NCBI GenBank assembly: GCA_963704005.1
Contig: CAVPGJ010000001.1
Span: 930,001-994,000, forward strand
Length of the DNA stretch: 64,000 nucleotides
Reading direction: 5' to 3'
Source: AC-32 sp963704005
GTDB lineage: Bacteria; Actinomycetota; Thermoleophilia; Gaiellales; Gaiellaceae
The position numbers were made by a program, and so were the translations under genes. This document shows, piece by piece, positions 17,940 through 25,697 of the stretch. Every line of letters starts with the position of its first letter. Positions within the stretch are counted from its first letter, which is position 1. The notes beneath the pieces are model-generated. The model did no database searches. It saw only the letters and a program-made list of their open reading frames with translations, and was not told the DNA's origin.

Positions 17940-18813
17940 CCGTGCGCGGCACCGGGAACGACGGAAGCGCGTCGTCGGCCGAGGCCCCGAGGCCGTACTG
18001 GCCCGGCGACGCGCCTGCAAGCAGGAGCACGAGCGAGAGCCGGCCGGCCGGCATGTCGACATCGTCGACGCTGGAGAGACCGGCGTTGCGGTAGGCGGGG
18101 ACCGCGGACTTGGCGGTGCCGCTGGTCTCCGCTCCCACGGCGGGCACGCTCAGCGAGCTCAACCCCTGATAGAGGCCGGAGAGCATGCGGCTGGTCCCGT
18201 CCTTCTGCGGCGGCACCGTCCTCACGACGATCACCCCGTTGACCGGCTGCTTGCCGCTGCCGTCGCGCTGGCCGACGATCGTGTCGTTCAGCGAATCCCA
18301 GAGCGGCGTGGCGCCGCCCGAGACGAGCTCGTCGCCGAGGGCCTGTCCGAGCTGATCCAGCTTGGAGGTGCCGGCGAATGCCGCGCTCGCGGGCTGCGTG
18401 GCGAGCTTGGCTTCCAGGGTCGGGACGTCCACGGGCACCTTCAGCGCCCGCAGCCGGAGCATCTGCGCGCCCGCCTGGTTCAGCGACTGCTCGATCGTCG
18501 AGCGGACTCCGCCGTCGACCTTCCCGACGAAGAGGACCGCGAAGCGCTTCCCGCGGAGCCGGTTGCGCACGAGCGTGGGATACGTCTTTTCGATGTAGCG
18601 TTGGGCAGCGCGCTGCTCGCGCTTGGAGGACGCGGTCTGCTGGGAAGCCTGGTCGAGCCGGGCCCGGAGGTCGGCAACCTCGTGTTGGAGCAGGTTCTTC
18701 TTCGCAGTGTCGACGAGGCCGCGGTCGGAGATGCCGACGCCGACGAGGATGCCGATCACGAGCGCCAGAAAGACGGCGGTCAGCGAGGCGACGTGGTAGC
18801 GAAGATCGAACAT
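17932..18813 (-). CDS. mctB: MctB/SteB-family copper-transporter-like membrane protein
   Basis: A 293-residue protein with the family's exact opening FDLRYHVASLTAVFLAL, one N-terminal transmembrane helix, a coiled coil (about residues 40-75) and a large alpha/beta exported domain with GVIVVRTVPPQKDG. In mycobacteria the homologue (Rv1698) affects copper level; in corynebacteria SteB works with SteA in cell separation. It sits beside steA and pyrG as in those genomes. The ATG overlaps the SRPBCC stop by one base. Confidence 0.85.
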   Translation of the reverse strand: MFDLRYHVASLTAVFLALVIGILVGVGISDRGLVDTAKKNLLQHEVADLRARLDQASQQTASSKREQRAAQRYIEKTYPTLVRNRLRGKRFAVLFVGKVDGGVRSTIEQSLNQAGAQMLRLRALKVPVDVPTLEAKLATQPASAAFAGTSKLDQLGQALGDELVSGGATPLWDSLNDTIVGQRDGSGKQPVNGVIVVRTVPPQKDGTSRMLSGLYQGLSSLSVPAVGAETSGTAKSAVPAYRNAGLSSVDDVDMPAGRLSLVLLLAGASPGQYGLGASADDALPSFPVPRTGG

Positions 18814-19247
18814 CAGGACTCGGCGCCAGTCTGGCACAGGGCGTAGAGGCGGTTGAGCGCCCGGCGTGGCAGCGAGCGGTTGACGCGCAGCCACGGCCCC
18901 TCGATCGTGAGTGCGGCGCGGGTTCGGCCGTCGTTGCCGGGCTCGAGCATGAGCGACGCGTCGATGCGGTCGTCGACGAAGAGCAGGCGCAGGAACTCCC
19001 CCTGGCGAACCTCGAGCACGGTGATCGTGCCGGCGGCCTCGGGACGGCGGACGAAGGCTCCGATCAGTCCGCCGGTCTGCGGCCCGGCGACCAACCGCCA
19101 ACGAGCTCCGGGCGCCAGGCCGCGCCGGTCGGGCTCGACGGCGTGGACGCCGGGCCACCAGTCGGCGAGGTTGTGCGGGTCGGCGAGGAACTGCCACACG
19201 TCCTGGCGTGGCGCGAGCAGCTCGCGAGTGGCGACGGTACGGGGCAT
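18813..19247 (-). CDS. SRPBCC/START-like ligand-binding protein
   Basis: A 144-residue polyketide-cyclase/SRPBCC fold protein. It opens with ATRELLAPRQDVWQFLADPHNLADWWPGV, broken here to the key residues: an N-terminal strand, the helix with DPHNLADWWPG, then strands ending in the long C-terminal helix RRALNRLYALC. This fold binds hydrophobic ligands. It is an insertion relative to the mycobacterial steA-mctB order. The ligand is unknown. Confidence 0.75.
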   Translation of the reverse strand: MPRTVATRELLAPRQDVWQFLADPHNLADWWPGVHAVEPDRRGLAPGARWRLVAGPQTGGLIGAFVRRPEAAGTITVLEVRQGEFLRLLFVDDRIDASLMLEPGNDGRTRAALTIEGPWLRVNRSLPRRALNRLYALCQTGAES

Positions 19248-19260
19248 TGCACCGGGAAGT

Positions 19261-19378
19261 GTTGCTACTTCGGCACGGATTCGTGTCCCACGCGCGCGGT
19301 TTCCCTCGTTACGATCGCAGCGGGGAGGAGGTTGGTGGCCGCCGGCCCGGCGAGACGGCAAGTGGCCGCGCGCCGGGC
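19261..19378 (+). promoter_or_regulatory. Iteron element copy 3 (plus orientation)
   Basis: A weak half-site lies near 19261. GGCAC at 19272 and GTGTCC at 19283 are 11 bp apart, followed by 21 nt, TACGAT at 19310-19315 and GGGGAGGAGG at 19322-19331. A 7-bp hairpin GCCCGGC/GCCGGGC (19345-19351, 19372-19378) closes it one base before the steA stop. It points into the back of steA. Confidence 0.6.
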
Positions 19379-20512
19379 TCAGCCGATTCCGAGCAGCTGG
19401 CGCACCCGCTGGCTCAGCAGGCCGATGAAGTGCCGCAGGCCCGGCGAGGCGAGGATCGCGACCACGACGGCGCCGAGCCCCGCCACCGCAAAGCCGATCA
19501 GCGGCCAGAGCCCGACCTGGCGGCTGACAAGCCGCGAAACGCCCTTCGCGTCGATCAGGATCTCGCCGACCTTCAGCCTCGTCACGAAGGTCGACGACAT
19601 GCCGGCGCGGTTGCGCTCCAGGAACTCGATCAGGTTGAAGTGCGTTCCAACGGCCACGATGAGCTCGGCGCCCTTTTCGTAGGCGAGCAGGAGCGCGACG
19701 TCCTCGCTGATGCCCGGCGCGGCGACCACGTTGAAGTCGAGCTCCAGCCTCTCGAGCCGAGGCGCACCAGGGGCCTCACCGTCACGGTACGCATGGACGA
19801 CGAGCTCGGCGCCACAACGAAGCGCCCGGTCAGAGACGGAGTCCATGTCACCGACGATCACATCCGGCCGCATGCCCGCGTCGAGCAGCGCGTCTGCGCC
19901 GCCGTCGACGCCGACGATCACCGGCTTGAAGTCGCGCACGTACGGCCGGACGATCGCCAGGTCGCGCTTGTAGCCGGGGCCGCGGGCAACGACCAGGGCG
20001 TGTCGCTCCCGAAAACGCGTCCGCAGAGGCGGGAAGGAGAGCCCCTCGGACAGGAGCCTCCCCTCCTCGCGCAGATAGCGGAGGGTGTTCTCGGCGAACT
20101 CCTCCAGCGCCTCGGTCACCCGTGCTCGCTGCTCGGCAAGCGCGGCCTCGAGTTGGTTCGCCTCCAGGGTGCGGCCCGACACCAGGCACGTCCCGTTCTG
20201 GAAGATGCTCGCTCCGCGGACTGTCACGTCATCGCCGTCGGCGAGCTCGTCGAAGAGCTTGGCCTCCGGGGCGTCGATCAGTCGCACCCCGCCTCGCACG
20301 AGCAGCAGCGGTCCCGGATTCGGGAAACGGCCGGTCTGGGAGCGGGCGACGTTGACCACGACCCGGACGCCCGACTCGATCAGCTCTTCGGCCGACGCGC
20401 GGTCCAGGTCCTGGTGATCGATGATCGCCACGTCGCCCGGTCCGAGCCGGTGGACGAGATTCTTCGTCCGTCGGCCCAGCCGTGCCGTGCCCGTGAACTC
20501 GACGAAGCTCAT
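19379..20512 (-). CDS. steA: SteA-like cytokinetic/thiamin-pyrophosphokinase-fold protein
   Basis: A 377-residue protein of the Rv1697/SteA family. The N-domain has GTARLGRRTKNLVHRL and GVRVVVNVARSQTGRFPNPG. The central TPK-like catalytic fold shows GVDGGADALLDAG and VGDMDSVSD. A C-terminal transmembrane helix (WPLIGFAVAGLGAVVVAIL) follows. In corynebacteria SteA with SteB controls septal peptidoglycan splitting. Met 20512 is used because the conserved domain starts there (SFVEFTGTARL). Confidence 0.85.
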   Translation of the reverse strand: MSFVEFTGTARLGRRTKNLVHRLGPGDVAIIDHQDLDRASAEELIESGVRVVVNVARSQTGRFPNPGPLLLVRGGVRLIDAPEAKLFDELADGDDVTVRGASIFQNGTCLVSGRTLEANQLEAALAEQRARVTEALEEFAENTLRYLREEGRLLSEGLSFPPLRTRFRERHALVVARGPGYKRDLAIVRPYVRDFKPVIVGVDGGADALLDAGMRPDVIVGDMDSVSDRALRCGAELVVHAYRDGEAPGAPRLERLELDFNVVAAPGISEDVALLLAYEKGAELIVAVGTHFNLIEFLERNRAGMSSTFVTRLKVGEILIDAKGVSRLVSRQVGLWPLIGFAVAGLGAVVVAILASPGLRHFIGLLSQRVRQLLGIG

Positions 20513-20606
20513 GCGCCAACCTTCGACCCGAGCGCACCCGGCCGGCTGCGCAGACGGCTGACCCGGCCTAGCAGGCTCAGCCTGACTGCGACATCGCAAA
20601 CGTCGC

Positions 20607-22241
20607 TCACGTGCTCTCCTGCACGGCCGAGATGAAGGCCTCGCCGCCGAGCATGCGCCGGATCTCGTCCCGGCGCTCCGTGTCGTCGAGTGACTCGATG
20701 CGTGTGTGAGTCGGATCGCCCGGGATCTTCTCCACGCGGAAGTGCCTGTCGGCGAGACTGGCGATCTGCGGCAGGTGGGTGATCGTCACCACCTGCGCCC
20801 GCTTCGAGAGGCGTCGCAGAGTCTCGCCGACCGCGTGCGCCGTCTGACCGCCGATGCCGGCATCGATCTCGTCGAACACGAGCGTCTCCCCGCCCCCGAC
20901 CGCCGCGATCGCGAGCGCGATCCTCGAGAGCTCGCCGCCGGAGGCCGTCTCGGCCACGGGTGCGAAAGGCAGCCCGGTGTTGGGGCGGATCAGGAATGCG
21001 ATCTCGTCGGCGCCGGCTGGACCTGGTTGAGACTCCCGCCGCTCGACCCTGAACTCGCCGTCGCCGAGGCCGATCCCGCGGAGCTCTTTTGCGACCGCGG
21101 TCGCAAAGGGCTCGGCGGCGCCTTCCCGTCCTCGGCTGAGCGTGGCGGTGAGCTTCTCGACCTTTGCCTCGGCGGCCGCGACCGCCGCCGTCGCCGCCGC
21201 GAGCGGGTCGGCGCCTGCGTCGATCGCCTCTAGCTCCGCACCGGCCTCGCCGGCGCTGGCCAGCAGCTCCTCGTAGGTCTCACAGCGAAACCGGCGTTTC
21301 GTGCCGGCAATTCGGTCGAGCTCGCCCTCCACCTGCTCGAGCCGGTTGGGCTCCGCCTGGAGCGAGGTGAGGAACGAACGGAGGTCCGAGGCCGTCTCGC
21401 GCAGCCGCAGCTCGGCGTCGCGGAGGTCGTTCCCCGCGCGCTCGAGGTCCGGCGCGAGGCGTTCGAGCGGGGCGACCGCGCGCTCGGCCAGTGCGACGAG
21501 CCCGGCGGCCCCCTCCCCGTCGTCCGGCGCCAGGGCCTCGCCGGCCGCCGCGACGCCCTCTGCGAGCTCGGTTACGTGGCGCAGCCGTTCCCGTTCTGAC
21601 CGGAGCCGGTCCTCGTCGCCCGGTTCGAGTCCCTGCGTGTCCTCGACGAGCGCCCGCAGCTCTGCGACCCGGGCCTCGGCGGCGGCTGCTCCTTGCGCCA
21701 GCTCCTCGTGCCTGTGCCTCGCCGCGTTGAGCTCCCGCCACGCGAGGCGCAGCTCTCCGCGAAGCGCGACCTGCTTCTCGCCTGCGAAGGCGTCGAGCAC
21801 GTCGAGCTGGTACGAGGGCCGAGCCAGCCTGCGCTGCTCGAACTGGCCGGACATCGCGATCAGCCGCTCGGCGGCGGCGGCCAGGTCTTCGCGCGCGGCG
21901 CTGCGACCCCAGGCGTACGCGCGGGTTCGGCCGTCGGAGAAGACCCTTCGCGCGAGCACGAGCCCCTCCTCGTCTTCAGGCCGGAGCTCGGCAAGACCGG
22001 CGAGCGACTCCTCGTCGAAGAAGCCTGGCGACGGTTCGAGCTCGGCCTCGACGTAGGCCTCGGTCGCGTCCGGACCTACGAGCGAAGAGTCGCCGCGGCT
22101 GCCGAGCAGCAGGCCGATCGCCTGGGCGAGGATCGTCTTGCCGGCGCCCGTCTCGCCGGTGATCGCATTGAGTCCTGGCGCGAAGGCGAGATCGGCCTCG
22201 CGGATGAGGACGAGGTTCTCGATCCGAAGGCGCCGGAGCAC
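20607..22241 (-). CDS. recN: DNA repair protein RecN
   Basis: A 544-residue SMC-like ATPase: Walker A GETGAGKT at about 31-38, a long coiled coil (about 160-390), signature TASGGELSRIALA, Walker B TLVFDEIDAGIGG and the H-loop THLPQIAS. It acts in double-strand break repair. GTG 22241 with TAGCAT 8 nt upstream gives a leaderless start. Gene order with nadK and tlyA matches other actinobacteria. Confidence 0.95.
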   Translation of the reverse strand: MLRRLRIENLVLIREADLAFAPGLNAITGETGAGKTILAQAIGLLLGSRGDSSLVGPDATEAYVEAELEPSPGFFDEESLAGLAELRPEDEEGLVLARRVFSDGRTRAYAWGRSAAREDLAAAAERLIAMSGQFEQRRLARPSYQLDVLDAFAGEKQVALRGELRLAWRELNAARHRHEELAQGAAAAEARVAELRALVEDTQGLEPGDEDRLRSERERLRHVTELAEGVAAAGEALAPDDGEGAAGLVALAERAVAPLERLAPDLERAGNDLRDAELRLRETASDLRSFLTSLQAEPNRLEQVEGELDRIAGTKRRFRCETYEELLASAGEAGAELEAIDAGADPLAAATAAVAAAEAKVEKLTATLSRGREGAAEPFATAVAKELRGIGLGDGEFRVERRESQPGPAGADEIAFLIRPNTGLPFAPVAETASGGELSRIALAIAAVGGGETLVFDEIDAGIGGQTAHAVGETLRRLSKRAQVVTITHLPQIASLADRHFRVEKIPGDPTHTRIESLDDTERRDEIRRMLGGEAFISAVQEST

Positions 22242-22249
22242 TGGGCTGG

Positions 22250-22255
22250 ATGCTA
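22250..22255 (-). promoter_or_regulatory. -10 box for recN (leaderless type)
   Basis: TAGCAT on the minus strand, 8 nt before GTG 22241. Confidence 0.5.
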
Positions 22256-22298
22256 CGCCGAGCGGCCCCGGACGGCGACTGGCTCGAACGGCCGTCGC

Positions 22299-22395
22299 CG
22301 CGCGTGCTCTCTATGTACACGCGCGCGCCCCTGGGTGGGTGGGGGTTAGGGACGGTACCCGCCAACCCCGCACGCGCGTGTGCCGATTGTGTGCC
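22299..22395 (-). promoter_or_regulatory. Iteron element copy 4 (minus orientation)
   Basis: On the minus strand, GGCAC begins at 22395 and GGCACA at 22384 (11 bp). Then 21 nt and TACCGT at 22357-22352. The 8-bp hairpin CGCGCGTG/CACGCGCG lies at 22325-22299. The G-rich GGGGAGGAGG box is absent and the segment after the TACCGT is C-rich. It lies between nadK and recN in the direction of recN. Confidence 0.5.
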
Positions 22396-22403
22396 AATTC
22401 CGC

Positions 22404-23222
22404 TCAGGAGGTGAAGGTGCGCCGGTAGCGGCTGAAGAACGTGCTCCCGGGAAGGGTCGCCAGCAGGCTACGCGCCTCGGCAAGGCGGACGACGACGGAA
22501 TCGCCCGGCGCGAGCTGGTGAACGGGATGCCCGTCCGCGAGCACGGTCGCCTCCACATCGGCGGTCCGGTTGACGATCGTCACCTCCCGCCCGCGCGGCA
22601 CGACCAGCGGCCTGGCGTGCAGCGAGTGCGGCGCGACAAAGGTGACCGCCAGCGCATCGAGCCCCCAGACGAGCACGGGGCCGCCGTTAGAGAGGTTGTA
22701 GGCGGTCGAGCCCGACGGCGTCGAGCAGATCAGGCCGTCGCAGGGGATCGAGCCGAGATCCTCGCCCCCGACCGCCCAGCCGAGCTCGATCATCCGCCCG
22801 AGGAACGAGCTCGTCGTCACGACGTCGTTGACCGCCATCCAGCGTTCGCCCCCGGTTTCCGCCTCCAGCGCCGGAAGCTCGACGACGACGTAGTCGCCGG
22901 AGAACGCCCGCTCGAGGCCCTCCTCGAGCGCGTCGGCGGCGATCGAGGCCAGGAAGCCCACCCGCCCGAAGTTGACGCCGATCACCGGGACCGCCATGCC
23001 GAGAAAGCGCTGCAGGCCCCGCAGCATCGTCCCGTCGCCGCCGAGCACGACCGCCAGGTCGACGCCGGCGAGATCGCCGTCGTGGCCGAGCCCGTGCTTG
23101 TCGACCTCCTCGTCCGGAAACAGGAGCTCGACGTCCCGCTCGGCCGCCACCGCGCGCAACCGTTCCAGCCCCGAGCCGATCATCTCGGGCCTGCCGTGCG
23201 TGATCACAGCGGCGCGCTTCAC
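22404..23222 (-). CDS. nadK: NAD kinase
   Basis: A 272-residue NAD kinase with VVLGGDGTMLRG (GGDGT motif), NFGRVGFLA, VNDVV, and the C-terminal GLICSTPSGSTAYNLSNGGP and APHSLHARPLV. It makes NADP from NAD and ATP or polyphosphate. GTG 23222 is 1 nt from the tlyA stop. The order tlyA-nadK-recN is the mycobacterial one. Confidence 0.96.
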   Translation of the reverse strand: MKRAAVITHGRPEMIGSGLERLRAVAAERDVELLFPDEEVDKHGLGHDGDLAGVDLAVVLGGDGTMLRGLQRFLGMAVPVIGVNFGRVGFLASIAADALEEGLERAFSGDYVVVELPALEAETGGERWMAVNDVVTTSSFLGRMIELGWAVGGEDLGSIPCDGLICSTPSGSTAYNLSNGGPVLVWGLDALAVTFVAPHSLHARPLVVPRGREVTIVNRTADVEATVLADGHPVHQLAPGDSVVVRLAEARSLLATLPGSTFFSRYRRTFTS

Positions 23223-23223
23223 G

Positions 23224-23985
23224 TCAGCGGGTTGCGTCTTGGATCCAGCTCTCGAGCTCATCGGGAAGCTCCGGGCGCTCGCGTTGGACGAGGTGCAGGA
23301 AGAACTCGCGGTTCCCCTTCGGCCCGGGCAGGCCGGAGTCTACGACGCCTGCCACCTCCGCCTCCCACTCCAGCGCGGCCGTGGCCGTTTCGCGCAGGAC
23401 CCGCCGCCAGACCTCGGGATCGCGGACGACGCCTCTGGGCGCCTGGCCCCGCCCCGCCTCGAACTGCGGCTTGACGAGCACGAGCGCCTCCCAGGCGGGC
23501 GCGGCCAGCGCGAGCGCCGGCGGCAGCGCTGTTCGCACCGAGATGAACGAGACGTCGCAGGTCACGAGCTCAGGGGCGAACGGGAGCTCTCGCAGCGAGC
23601 GTGCGTTGGTCCGCTCGAGCACCACGACCCGAGGGTCGTCCCGCAGCCGCGGGTGGAGCTGCCCGCGGCCGACGTCCAGCGCGATCACGCGGGCCGCACC
23701 GCGCTGGAGCAAGACGTCCGTGAAGCCGCCGGTCGACGCACCGACGTCCAGACAGTCCCGGCCGGCGGGGTCGACACCGAGCACGTCGAGCGCGTGCGCC
23801 AGCTTCTCGCCGCCGCGCGAGACGTACGGCGGCGGCGTCCTCACCACTAGCTCGGCCGACTCGTCCACCTGCTGCCCCGCCTTCTCGTAGCCGGGAACGA
23901 GCCCGGCCAGGACGAGCGCCTGCGCCTGGGCGCGGCTCTCGGCGAGCCCCCGCTCGACCAGCAGCACGTCGAGGCGCTTCTTCAC
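23224..23985 (-). CDS. tlyA: TlyA-family rRNA 2'-O-methyltransferase/hemolysin-like
   Basis: A 253-residue protein. An S4 RNA-binding domain (KKRLDVLLVERGLAESRAQAQ) precedes an FtsJ-like methyltransferase (SRGGEKLAHALDVL, DVGASTGGFTDVLLQRGA, TCDVSFIS). In mycobacteria TlyA 2'-O-methylates 16S and 23S rRNA and sets capreomycin sensitivity. GTG 23985 matches the family start. A REP-like element lies just upstream. Confidence 0.93.
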   Translation of the reverse strand: MKKRLDVLLVERGLAESRAQAQALVLAGLVPGYEKAGQQVDESAELVVRTPPPYVSRGGEKLAHALDVLGVDPAGRDCLDVGASTGGFTDVLLQRGAARVIALDVGRGQLHPRLRDDPRVVVLERTNARSLRELPFAPELVTCDVSFISVRTALPPALALAAPAWEALVLVKPQFEAGRGQAPRGVVRDPEVWRRVLRETATAALEWEAEVAGVVDSGLPGPKGNREFFLHLVQRERPELPDELESWIQDATR

Positions 23986-24008
23986 TGAGGCGCCGCTCGC
24001 GGTGCCGT

Positions 24009-24062
24009 CGTAAGGGCGGAGGAGCTCCGCTCCTTCGTCCGTCTGAAATGACCGGTCGACCC
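24009..24062 (+). repeat. REP-like element copy 1
   Basis: A GCGGAG/CTCCGC hairpin followed by the family tail CGTCTGAAATGACCGGTCGAC. It sits between the prenyl synthase stop and the tlyA start, reading opposite to both. Confidence 0.55.
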
Positions 24063-24083
24063 AATCGAGCTCAGCACAAACAG

Positions 24084-24854
24084 CTATGAGGTCCTGGCGG
24101 CGAGCCCGGCCACGATCCCGGCGAGGACCGAGGTATCGGCGGGAATCTCCGACAGCAGAGCCTGCGCGCCCTCCGCTGTCTCGTCTGCGAGTGCGCGAGC
24201 TCCCTCCGCCCCGCGCTCGAGCAGGTAGCCGTCCTCGTCGAGGATGTCGTCGACGATCTGGAAGAGCAGGCCGACCTCGTCCGCAAACGCCCGCCATGGC
24301 TTCTGCTCGGCCTCGGGAACCTCGGCGACCCAGAGCGCGCACCCGACCGACGCCGAGAACAGGCAGCCGGTCTTCAGGCGGTGGAGCGCAGCAAGGTCGT
24401 CGCCGCCGCCGGTGATGTCGAGGTACTGCCCGCCGATCATCCCCAGCGTCGCCTGGACGAGCTCGCGCGCAACGGTCGGCGTCGGATAGGTCAAGGCCAG
24501 CCTGAGCGCCTCGGCGAGCAGTGCGTCGCCCGCGAGGATCCCGACCGCCTCGCCGAACTCGGCCCAGGTGCTCGCCCGTCCGCGGCGCAGCTTGTCGTCG
24601 TCCAGGGCCGGCAGGTCGTCGTGGACGAGCGAGAAGGAGTGGACGAGCTCGAGCGCCGCAGCGGCCGGCAACGCGGCCTCGGGCTCGGCGCCCGCGGCCT
24701 CCGCGGTCGCCAGGCAGAGCAGCGGCCGGACGCGCTTGCCCCCGCCCGCGAGCGAGTAGCGCAACGACGCCTCCAGCCCGCCGAGCTCCGGCGTCAGCGC
24801 GAGGTCCTCGAGGTAGGGCTCGATCACCTCGAGCAGCTCTTCAGGCGCTGTCAC
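24084..24854 (-). CDS. ispA: Polyprenyl diphosphate synthase (farnesyl/geranylgeranyl type)
   Basis: A 256-residue trans-prenyltransferase. GGGKRVRPLL comes first; the first aspartate-rich motif is DDLPALDDD with a two-residue insertion as in type II FPP/GGPP synthases, then RRG, GGQYLDI, and the second motif QIVDDILD. It condenses IPP with allylic diphosphates. The GTG start overlaps the xseB-like stop (GTGA). It lies in the nusB-xseB-ispA-tlyA order seen in many bacteria. Product chain length cannot be told from sequence. Confidence 0.9.
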   Translation of the reverse strand: MTAPEELLEVIEPYLEDLALTPELGGLEASLRYSLAGGGKRVRPLLCLATAEAAGAEPEAALPAAAALELVHSFSLVHDDLPALDDDKLRRGRASTWAEFGEAVGILAGDALLAEALRLALTYPTPTVARELVQATLGMIGGQYLDITGGGDDLAALHRLKTGCLFSASVGCALWVAEVPEAEQKPWRAFADEVGLLFQIVDDILDEDGYLLERGAEGARALADETAEGAQALLSEIPADTSVLAGIVAGLAARTS

Positions 24855-25030
24855 TCCGCCTCCCGCTTCGCCTGCTGGAGCTGCGACTCTACTTCCTTCG
24901 CGATCTCGGCCAGCTCGGACAGGATCTCGATCGCCTCCTCCGGATCCTTGGTCTGCTCGAGCTTTGCGCGCGTTTTCTCGAGCCGGTCGAGCAGCTCCTC
25001 GGCGCTCTTGAGCCGGTCCTCAGGCGTCAT
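24851..25030 (-). CDS. Exonuclease VII small-subunit-like protein (XseB-like)
   Basis: A 59-residue, highly charged helical protein (ATG 25030). The pattern KLEQTKDPEEAIEILSELAE resembles the XseB two-helix hairpin, and it occupies the usual xseB slot between nusB and ispA with 4-bp overlaps on both sides. No xseA is adjacent, where it would be expected. It could be an orphan XseB or an unrelated helical hairpin. Confidence 0.5.
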   Translation of the reverse strand: MTPEDRLKSAEELLDRLEKTRAKLEQTKDPEEAIEILSELAEIAKEVESQLQQAKREAE

Positions 25031-25404
25031 GCGGCAGGCTCTTGCACGATTCGGCCCAGTATGCCGTTGACGAGGCGTCCGGCATCTTCAGAGGAGTAGC
25101 GCTTGGCGAGCGTGATCGCCTCGTCGATCGCGACCTCGACCGGCACCGCGTCCTCGTCGAGCTCGACGATCGCCAGCCGCAGGATGTTCCGCTCGAGCGC
25201 GCCGAGGCGGTCGGCGGTCCACTCGTCGGCGGCCTCCGTGATCCGGCTGTCGAGCTCCTCGTGCCGCTCGACCACCTTCTCGGCGAGCGAGCGCGAGTAG
25301 TCGTCGACGTCGCCTTCGTACAGCGACGCGAGCTCCTGGCCGGTGACGTCCCACTGGTAGAGCAGGATCAGCGCCGTCCGCCGCGCGGCACGCCGTCCCG
25401 CCAT
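25027..25404 (-). CDS. nusB: Transcription antitermination factor NusB
   Basis: A 125-residue all-helical protein starting RRAARRTALILLYQWDVTG and ending with PVEVAIDEAITLAKRYSSEDAGRLVNGILG, diagnostic of NusB. It binds boxA RNA with NusE for rRNA antitermination. It overlaps its downstream neighbour by 4 bp and abuts the Asp23 gene. Confidence 0.96.
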   Translation of the reverse strand: MAGRRAARRTALILLYQWDVTGQELASLYEGDVDDYSRSLAEKVVERHEELDSRITEAADEWTADRLGALERNILRLAIVELDEDAVPVEVAIDEAITLAKRYSSEDAGRLVNGILGRIVQEPAA

Positions 25405-25697
25405 CAGACGACCGCCTCGACCACGACGTCCACGGCCTCGACCTCGAGCCCACAGGTCGCCGAGACCGCTGCCGCAACCCGTTCCTGCACCTCCCGCGCG
25501 ACCTCGAGCAGCGAGGCTCCATGCGCGACGGCGAGGCCAAGCGAAACCGTGCCGTGCTCAACCTGCACGGTTCGCTTCGGGCGCCGCACCCGCGCCGCCT
25601 CAACGCTCTCCGCCGCAGCGACCACGAGCTGGGTCAGCGCGGCCGGCACGAGCGTGATCGACCCCTCGGGCCCACGCAGAACAAGCGTCTCGCTCAT
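25404..25697 (-). CDS. Asp23/Gls24 family protein
   Basis: A 97-residue protein (ATG 25697) with the Asp23 pattern: alternating strands and helices, an acidic or hydrophobic middle (TVSLGLAVAHGASLLEVAREVQERV in outline) and a C-terminal strand EVEAVDVVVEAV. It commonly sits beside nusB and acc genes. Members associate with the membrane or envelope stress; the role here is not shown. ATGA overlap with accC. Confidence 0.75.
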   Translation of the reverse strand: MSETLVLRGPEGSITLVPAALTQLVVAAAESVEAARVRRPKRTVQVEHGTVSLGLAVAHGASLLEVAREVQERVAAAVSATCGLEVEAVDVVVEAVV

